The notes under the pieces were generated by a model. It did not search any database. It saw only the letters and a list, made by a program, of their open reading frames with translations, and was not told the DNA's origin. From Cordilura impudica (Eukaryota > Arthropoda > Insecta > Diptera > Scathophagidae): 64,000 bases of DNA. Made by a program: the position numbers and the translations under genes. How positions within the stretch are numbered: position 1 is the first letter of the stretch; every line of letters begins with the position of its first letter. Shown piece by piece: positions 58,320-64,000 of the stretch. The stretch is from positions 18,202,422 through 18,266,421 of the forward strand of contig OY821518.1 in the NCBI GenBank assembly GCA_963682025.1. The letters are read 5' to 3'.

Positions 58320-59528
58320 TCAGTCCCCACCGAAGAACCAGTTCGAGCTTCTGATGAAGCCCCTAAGATGTGAAATTTCCACGTTTGAGAGGTCAGAGAG
58401 ATCGTGAAGAAACGGCGATCCCAATGTCCGTAGTCTTGTTCTGGATAGCGCCGGGCAGTGGCACAGGAAGTGTCCTATGCTCTCTACCTCCTCCACATCC
58501 AAGCAGCTACGACAGAAATCATTTGGCGAGACCTTAAGGCGCTCAGCGTGTCTCCCTATAAGGCAGTGCCCAGTAACAACAGCAACTACCGTTGAGATCT
58601 CCCCACGGGGGAGTGATAATAGCGCATTTGTGCGCTTTCGATTCAGAGCAGGCCAGATTTGTCTTGTGATCCTACACGTTAATCCATTAGCCCATCTGTT
58701 ATTCGTTATGCCAGCGGTGCGAAGCCGAAGTTCAAGCTTGCACGATTCCAGGGGTGTACCAACACATTCCAAATCCGCTGGAACCTGTAAGGTAGTACCC
58801 TGTCTTGCCAGCTCATCCGCTTTGCAGTTTCCCGGTATGTTCCTGTGCCCTGGGACCCATATGAGCCCGATGTCGAACTGCTTGGCCATCTCATTTAAGG
58901 ACGTGCGGCAACTAAGGGCGGTTCTCGTTTTCAGGAACATTGATCGCATGGATTTTACCGCGGCTTGGCTATCAGAATAGATGTTGACTGCGGTCGTAGA
59001 CAGAATATTCCGACCCAACCAGTCAGCAACGTCCTTTATTGCCAGTACCTCTGCCTGATATACACTGCAGTGGTCTGGTATCCTTCGAGCCAGATTTAGT
59101 CCAAGCTCCCCTGAATGGACTCCAAAACCATCCTGACTGCACAATTTCGATCCGTCAGTATAGAAATTTACGGAACGCCTACTGCCTGGTGTCCTCCCAG
59201 ACCAAGATTCCCTGGTCGGTATTAGTGTACAGTAGTGACGTTCAAGTACGCTCCTTGGAGTAGTGTAATCCACGTTCAATGGCAGGTTCCTGTCATTCAG
59301 GATCACCCCGTGGCCACAATTGTAGCCCCGCCATTGAAGTGTGCTTCTTAATAGAAAGGCCGATGAGGCCGCTGACTGCTTCCCTAATATGTCCAGTGGT
59401 ATTAGGTGTAATAGGATGTTCAAGGCATCCGAAGGTGTAGTACGAATGGCTCCAGTGATGCACATAGAAGCCATTCTCTGTACCCTTGCGAGAAGGTTGT
59501 TATTGGTGGCCTTCTCCAAAGCAGGCAA
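58320..59528 (-). pseudogene. RT C-terminus plus RNase H of an I/R1/LOA-like LINE
   Basis: A 402-residue open frame begins PALEKATNNNLLARVQRMAS (the connection region typical of these RTs) and continues with RTTPSDALNILLHLIPLDIL. An RNase H domain follows: VNFYTDGSKL, SVYQAEVLAI, NIYSDSQAAVKS, LIWVPGHRNIPGNCKADELA, which includes the D-E-D-D catalytic set. A C-terminal gag-like knuckle CRSCLDVEEVESIGHFLCHC (C-x2-C...H-x3-4-C) and a long tail complete the usual end of such ORFs. The frame extends a little further upstream (SGVIVWLPALE) to ~59590. Without endonuclease and RT core it is only a fragment, though its reading frame is intact. Confidence 0.92.
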
Positions 59529-59892
59529 CCAGACGATGACTCCGCTTTACTTTCGCCTAAATTGCGAATGGATCGACTCCAGTGCTCAGAAAGTACAGAT
59601 CTCCCGTGGAACGATTTCTACGGAAGCCATACTGTCGATCATTAAGAAGTGAATTGGCCTCTAAGTAGTTCAAAAGATGGAAATTGATCATGTTCTCCAT
59701 CAGCTTTGAGAGCGCAGAGCAGATTGCAATTGCACGGTAATTTTCAGGGTTATTAGTCGCACCGTTTTTAGGGATTGGTTGGACATTAGCACGTTTCCAG
59801 CAAGAGGGAAAGACTCCCGCGTATACCAGTGCTGGTATACCATCCGGTCCCGAAGAGTTATTAATGTTGAGATCCGAAAGAACCTTTTTAAC

Positions 59893-61145
59893 CTTTAAAA
59901 TGCATTAAATTGAATACACATTCTGCTGAGAGGGTCTGCAGTTGCATAATTAGCTCTACAGAAATGTACAGATAAAGGTGAGAAGTAACGTGTTGGTCGT
60001 TGAGGAATGTAGAATGATATATTGTTAATCGGAAACCAGAACAAACATCACCATTAATTATATTAAGAAGAAATGAAACATTTTGCATAGTTCTTCGGCT
60101 TTTTAAAGTTCGTAGCTTAATAAGGGCAAGTCTGCTGATAAAGGATGGAAATTACTTGGATTGAAGTTTAGCCTCCGAAGACAAAACAAAAGGAATTGGT
60201 TCTGCACAGATTCAAGACTGTAGGCATGAATTTGGTAGATTGGGTCCCAAATTATAGAAGCATATTCCAGGATAGGCCTCACAAGTGACGTATATAAAGT
60301 TTTGGTGACATAGGGATCATTGAACCCTTTAGCTCAACGTTTTATCAAACCAAATACACCTCTGGCTTTATTGACAGTAATTGTTATGTGAGGAATAAAG
60401 CTCAGTTTATGATCCAATAAAACTCCAAGATCTATAAAGTTATCTACTTTATCGAGACAATAATCACCCAGCACTTAGTTGACAGAAATCGGCCTCTTTC
60501 TGACGAAACGCATATATTTATTTACACTTTTCAATGTTCAGCTCCATTAAATTTAAATAGCACCAGGCATAAAATGAATTCAAATCATTTTGAAGAAAAA
60601 CATGACCAGAGTGTTGATTATAACAGAAGAAAATTTTGAGATCATCCGCATACATTAAGAAATTTGAAAAACGAATAACATTCGGAAGATCGTTCATACA
60701 CAAAGAAAAAAGAAGCGGTCCAAGATGGCTGCCTTGTGGTACTCCCGACAATATATCTATCGGCTTTGAAGTAACATTTTTAAAATATACTTTTTGTGTT
60801 CTATTGGTTAAATAAGAATATATCCACTTGGCGCCAAGATTTGAAAATCCCATTATATGTAATTTCTTAAGAAGTAGTTTATGATTGACTTTATCAAAAG
60901 ATTTGTAGAGGTTGAACATCTTTTGTGGAACCCATGTTGGAAGGGAGAAATTAACATATTTACTTAATGGCATAGATAATCCGTTATATTTTTTTCAAAA
61001 ATTTTGGGTATAATACTTAATTCAGCAATTCAACATATTGGGAAAAGAACCGTATTTACTTGAGGTATTAAAGATGAGTGTTAATGGTAGAGCTAAAACA
61101 TCAGCACATTTTATTAAAATACAAGACGGAATTTTATCTGGACCA
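59893..61145 (-). pseudogene. LINE C reverse transcriptase fragment (related to LINE A)
   Basis: On the minus strand: SCNSGPDKIPSCILIKCADV, a decayed stretch, then YKSFDKVNHKLLLKKLHIMG, TNRTQKVYFKNV, SGVPQGSHLGPLLF and the YADD box (FLMYADDLKIFF), followed by LLDHKLSFIPHI and LEYASIIWDPIYQIHAYSLE in other frames. The motifs closely parallel LINE A (FDKVNHDLL, SGVPQGSHLGPLLF). It is 5' truncated, frameshifted, and ends at DPLSRMCIQFNAF where LINE B begins. Confidence 0.85.
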
Positions 61146-61164
61146 CTGTTGCAGGAAAATTTAA

Positions 61165-61735
61165 ATTTGGCGACCAAGGCGTTTCGTTATTTATTGCAAG
61201 AAAATTTTATATACAGAAAGTACCAACTTCTGTTCCGTAATTCTTAAATATTCTTTATTCGACGTTCGTCAATTCATCGCCATCGTAGATCTGTTCGAGG
61301 TCGTATCAGTGACGAAAACCTATTGCTACATTGGGATGGCAAAATTCTCCCAAATGGCATGGAGTTGATGGAAAATATGATAAACTTTCAATGATTCTAT
61401 CAAATGGAGAAAATATAAAAATGTTGGGTGTTGCCGATCTTAAAAGAGGAACAGCTTTAAAACAATACTTGGCAATCGATTTTAAAATCAATCATAACTC
61501 GAAAACCAAAACGAAAATTACAAAAACATTTAAGAAATTACTAAAAACTAATCATTGTAAGTGATCCTTCGGAACATGCTATTGGCCCTTTAAAAACTGT
61601 CAATAATACTCTTACTATGGATGCAACCCAACAAAACAACCTCGTGCAAGTGATTGAGCATTATAGCAAATCATATCGTAACACCAGAAAAAGCATAATC
61701 TTAAACAATCTCCAACAACAAAATAGCCACTAAAA
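61165..61735 (+). pseudogene. Fragment of an uncharacterised repeat-associated protein
   Basis: The reading RRSVRGRISDENLLLHWDGK ILPN, a frameshift, then MILSNGENIKMLGVADLKRG resembles the LHWDGK...LLGVPKL-type segment seen in uncharacterised repeat-borne proteins of arthropods. A later piece (DPSEHAIGPLKTVNNTLTMD...) ends at a TAA near 61732. No catalytic assignment is possible. Confidence 0.4.
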
Positions 61736-61860
61736 AATTAACGATGATTTTGTTTTCTTTTTTGAAATGAATGTTAATTTTTTCTTGATCATTGATTCTA
61801 ACTTAAATTTACATCGCAAATGGCTATTGTATATATGAAATAAAAAACCAAAAAAAAAAA

Positions 61861-62590
61861 ACAAGAGAGAAAGTTATAGTCGGTCTAGACCGACTACACG
61901 ATACCCTATACCATGCGTTTAGAGACCCAATCTCTTAGGCCCAACTAATTGGATATAGGAAATAAGCATAAACCAAATTTGAGTGACATTTTTATTAATT
62001 TTTTTTTTGTGCAGATATGAAAAAGTCCATATCGGATGCTATGTCTATATGAGGACTTGGTCCAAAAATGGACCGATCCTGACCATGGTTGGTAAAGTCT
62101 CTTGTATTTTGCGAAAATATATACAAACAAAATTTGAGACGAATCAGTGCAATATTTATGTTTTTTGATAGATATAAGTGAAGATCGGGAAGCAGCTCTA
62201 TATGGGGCCTATGACCAAGAGTTGTCCCATAGGGACCGTTTTTGGACTATTCACTAATGGATGTAATAAACATATACAAACCCAATTTGACTAAGATCTA
62301 TACGACAATTTGGATCTTATGGCAATTTATGTCGATTTTATAGGGGTCATTTGTATGGGGGCTAGGTCTGAACATATACCGATTCTAACCAATTTCAATA
62401 GCGTTCATCCCATGGCCGATGAAAGCTTATATACAAAGTTTACATGGACACACAGACGGACGGACGGACGGACATAGTTAAATCGATTCAAAAAGTGATT
62501 CTGGTTCGATCGGTATAATAAAATATGGGTCTACGTCAAAGATTTTTTGTTGTTATAAACAGCAGCACATTATTATTGCTGTATAGGTTG
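61861..62590 (+). repeat. TAGTCGG-family repeat, copy I (internal deletion)
   Basis: Starts aacaagagagaaagttatag with the palindrome nearly complete. A deletion near 62432 removes the block from aaatttcatcaaaatatatt to gtttgattac. The ACGG tract is at 62456-62471; the right hairpin end is eroded. Confidence 0.88.
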
Positions 62591-63570
62591 AAACACCATA
62601 ATTTAATAATAAATGAACCAGATATATAGCTCTTGTATATATCAAAATTTTCGCTTCTAAATTCTCGATCATGCTGCATTCACAGAACTTAAATATAATG
62701 CTTCAATTTTATTATGGACGAAAAAGTAAGACCTCAAGTTCAATAATTTGTGGCGGGTAAGAATCAAAAAAATTTTTTTTCGCTCTGTAGAAACAAAAAC
62801 TTTGGTTTATTTGCAAAGATGAAGAAAATGTTATTGTCTTTAAAATAAATATAACTCTGTCAAAATCGAGTTCCAACTCTCTGTGTTGTAAGTAAAAAAG
62901 TGAAACAGGAATTTAAATTTTTTTTTTAAAGTAATGATATATCTTAAAAATACTATAAACGAATTGCGCGGGTAGAGAGCCTCTGTCAATAATTAATTGT
63001 TATATACCAAAATTCTTGGTTTTCTCTTTAGATTACAAAAATTTGGTTAAAATAAAAATTTCGGAGAAAATTTTAAATCGGGACGGTCTAATATATATAG
63101 ATAATTATAACAAACAAAACTGATAAAGAAATGTCCATATGTCAGTCTGTGGAAATCATAAAGAAGCCCTCAATATCTCAACTAAAGTACTGATTTTTAA
63201 TGGCGAATATTCACTGATGACATTTACAGACTGCTACTTAAAATCATGAAAATCGGTTTATTAGGTCCTGAGAATTTGTGTTGACAAATCTAAAGTTTAT
63301 TTCTAATATTCCAAAACAATTTTTTTTATTTTTGTTGTATTTTTAAATTACAATTTGTTCGCATTATTACTGATTTCTGTGGCGAATATGAACACATCAA
63401 ATACATGAGTTGGTTCATGTTATTATAACATTAACCTTGTAGAACTTTGTGAATTTGCCAACAACTGGCACAATTATATTAAGGTAAATAATTAAATTAA
63501 ACACAAAATGCAAATTGACGTAAAAACAAACATTCAACTGTCATTAGCAACAGACACATGAAGACAGACA
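62591..63570. other. Unique DNA, nothing recognised
   Basis: No gene or repeat supported. Confidence 0.4.
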
Positions 63571-63696
63571 TATAAATAGTATAGTGCTGAACAGACACAA
63601 TACTTTACCTGAATTAAAAATATCACATTAAGCATATCAACAATGAACTTCTACAAAAATTATTTGCTTAGTTTTACACAAATTGTGTACAAATGA
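63571..63696 (+). promoter_or_regulatory. Possible TATA promoter and start of a small gene
   Basis: A strong TATA box (TATAAATAG at 63571) is followed ~70 bp later by an ATG in good fly context (atatcaacaATGA at 63643). The frame MNFYKNYLLSFTQIVYK stops after 17 residues (TGA at 63694-63696). The start is like that of a short secreted peptide with a weak hydrophobic core. It could be a first exon, a decayed peptide gene or chance. Confidence 0.25.
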
Positions 63697-64000
63697 ATTG
63701 AATTATTTAGTTGCTGGCTTATTTGCAAAATATTCCCTTTTTTGGAATATTAATATTTCATACAATTTAATTTTATCTACATAACAAATATCAAATATCA
63801 AATAAGTTATAATTAATAATTCTTGAAATGAAGGCTTTGAAAGAGCTTCAAAAAAATATGCCTAAAATTATATAAAGCCTTTTATCAATTTTCATCGTCA
63901 TTATTAAGCATATTTCGACTTTAATTAAAAACATGTTTTCATAATTAAAATTATAAGTATCAAACACACAAACACAACCCATATATAGCACATATATGTG
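63697..64000. other. AT-rich DNA to the window end
   Basis: No further exon could be identified; the window ends here. Confidence 0.4.

Larger units (their letters stand above)
58217..59605 (-). mobile_element. 5'-truncated LINE with RNase H, ending in an AACCT tail
   Basis: It lies inside LINE B, in the same orientation. It starts within the RT C-terminal region and ends in four AACCT-type units (plus strand ttaggttaggttaggttagg at 58217-58236). Confidence 0.85.
57004..59890 (-). pseudogene. LINE B reverse transcriptase, split by another LINE
   Basis: Two parts on the minus strand belong together. Part 1 (59890-~59606) holds NNSSGPDGIPALVYAG, YRAIAICSALSKLMENM and LLNDRQYGFRRNRSTGDL. Part 2 (58216-57055) continues with VALNISKTFDRVWHGALI, SGVPQGSVLSTSRF, a compressed TDDSSISHS segment where the YADD/FADD box should be, then the C-terminal region (YTTYIRPKMEYNSHIWAG, LDRVQRRALTLIN, LSSRSHPFVVYCPVERTTHY, SRTSRMWNKLPAEVF). 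The 3' end is an A-rich tail at 57004-57055. The insertion sits between RT motifs. Frameshifts at ~57900 and ~57670 also break it. Confidence 0.82.

Noticed and set aside
58477..58980. 167-codon plus-strand frame
   Set aside because: It is antisense to the RNase H LINE frame, which has clear catalytic motifs.

Overview
The window is AT-rich, gene-poor eukaryotic DNA, most likely from a higher fly (Diptera). The evidence is the mix of degraded Tc1/mariner, Jockey- and I-type LINE, Helitron and Transib copies, GTCY-type simple repeats inside dispersed elements, fly-like initiator and splice motifs, and no operons or bacterial-type genes. I cannot name the species. Almost everything recognisable is a mobile element or a satellite, and most long open frames are artefacts of repeats.

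Layout. 0-5.5 kb: a dispersed noncoding repeat interrupted by a MITE, a mariner fragment, a Tc1 relic, and the first copies of an abundant ~750-bp family (called TAGTCGG here) with a terminal palindrome and an internal GTCY tract. 5.5-13.5 kb: AT-rich DNA with an old tandem duplication, two more TAGTCGG copies (one splitting a minisatellite), and no clear gene. 13.5-19 kb: five elements almost end to end: a tRNA-derived SINE, a 1.8-kb long-inverted-repeat element with a MITE inside, a TTA-flanked element, a nonautonomous Helitron, and an element carrying a T-rich array. 19-28 kb: a family with ACTCTTTC termini and internal GTGACT tandem repeats; one copy is split by a 3.8-kb element made mostly of a 21-bp satellite. 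28-32.5 kb: a TAGTCGG copy split by a complete but dead mariner, a third array-carrying element, and an inverted copy of the first repeat.

32.7-37 kb holds a nearly full-length LINE with ORF1 (PHD-like) and EN-RT ORF2, both frameshifted. 37.3-41.2 kb is a structurally complete Transib transposon: intact 690-residue RAG1-like transposase, matched CACWGTG ends and a perfect 5-bp target duplication. 41.3-44.7 kb is unique DNA with weak signs of a host gene (candidate exons). 47-50 kb has a DD41D mariner, a Jockey-type RT fragment and a palindromic MITE. 50.1-52.8 kb is an element with ~560-bp inverted repeats and a transposase-like protein whose family I know only as uncharacterised. 56-62.6 kb is a nest of LINE fragments, a mariner relic and more TAGTCGG copies. 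The last 1.4 kb is mostly unique and ends with a possible small TATA-driven gene start.

No pathway can be reconstructed. The value of the window is its nested insertions, which give relative ages and several paralogous or reconstructable empty sites, and a few unusual elements (Transib, the array carriers, the long-TIR elements).
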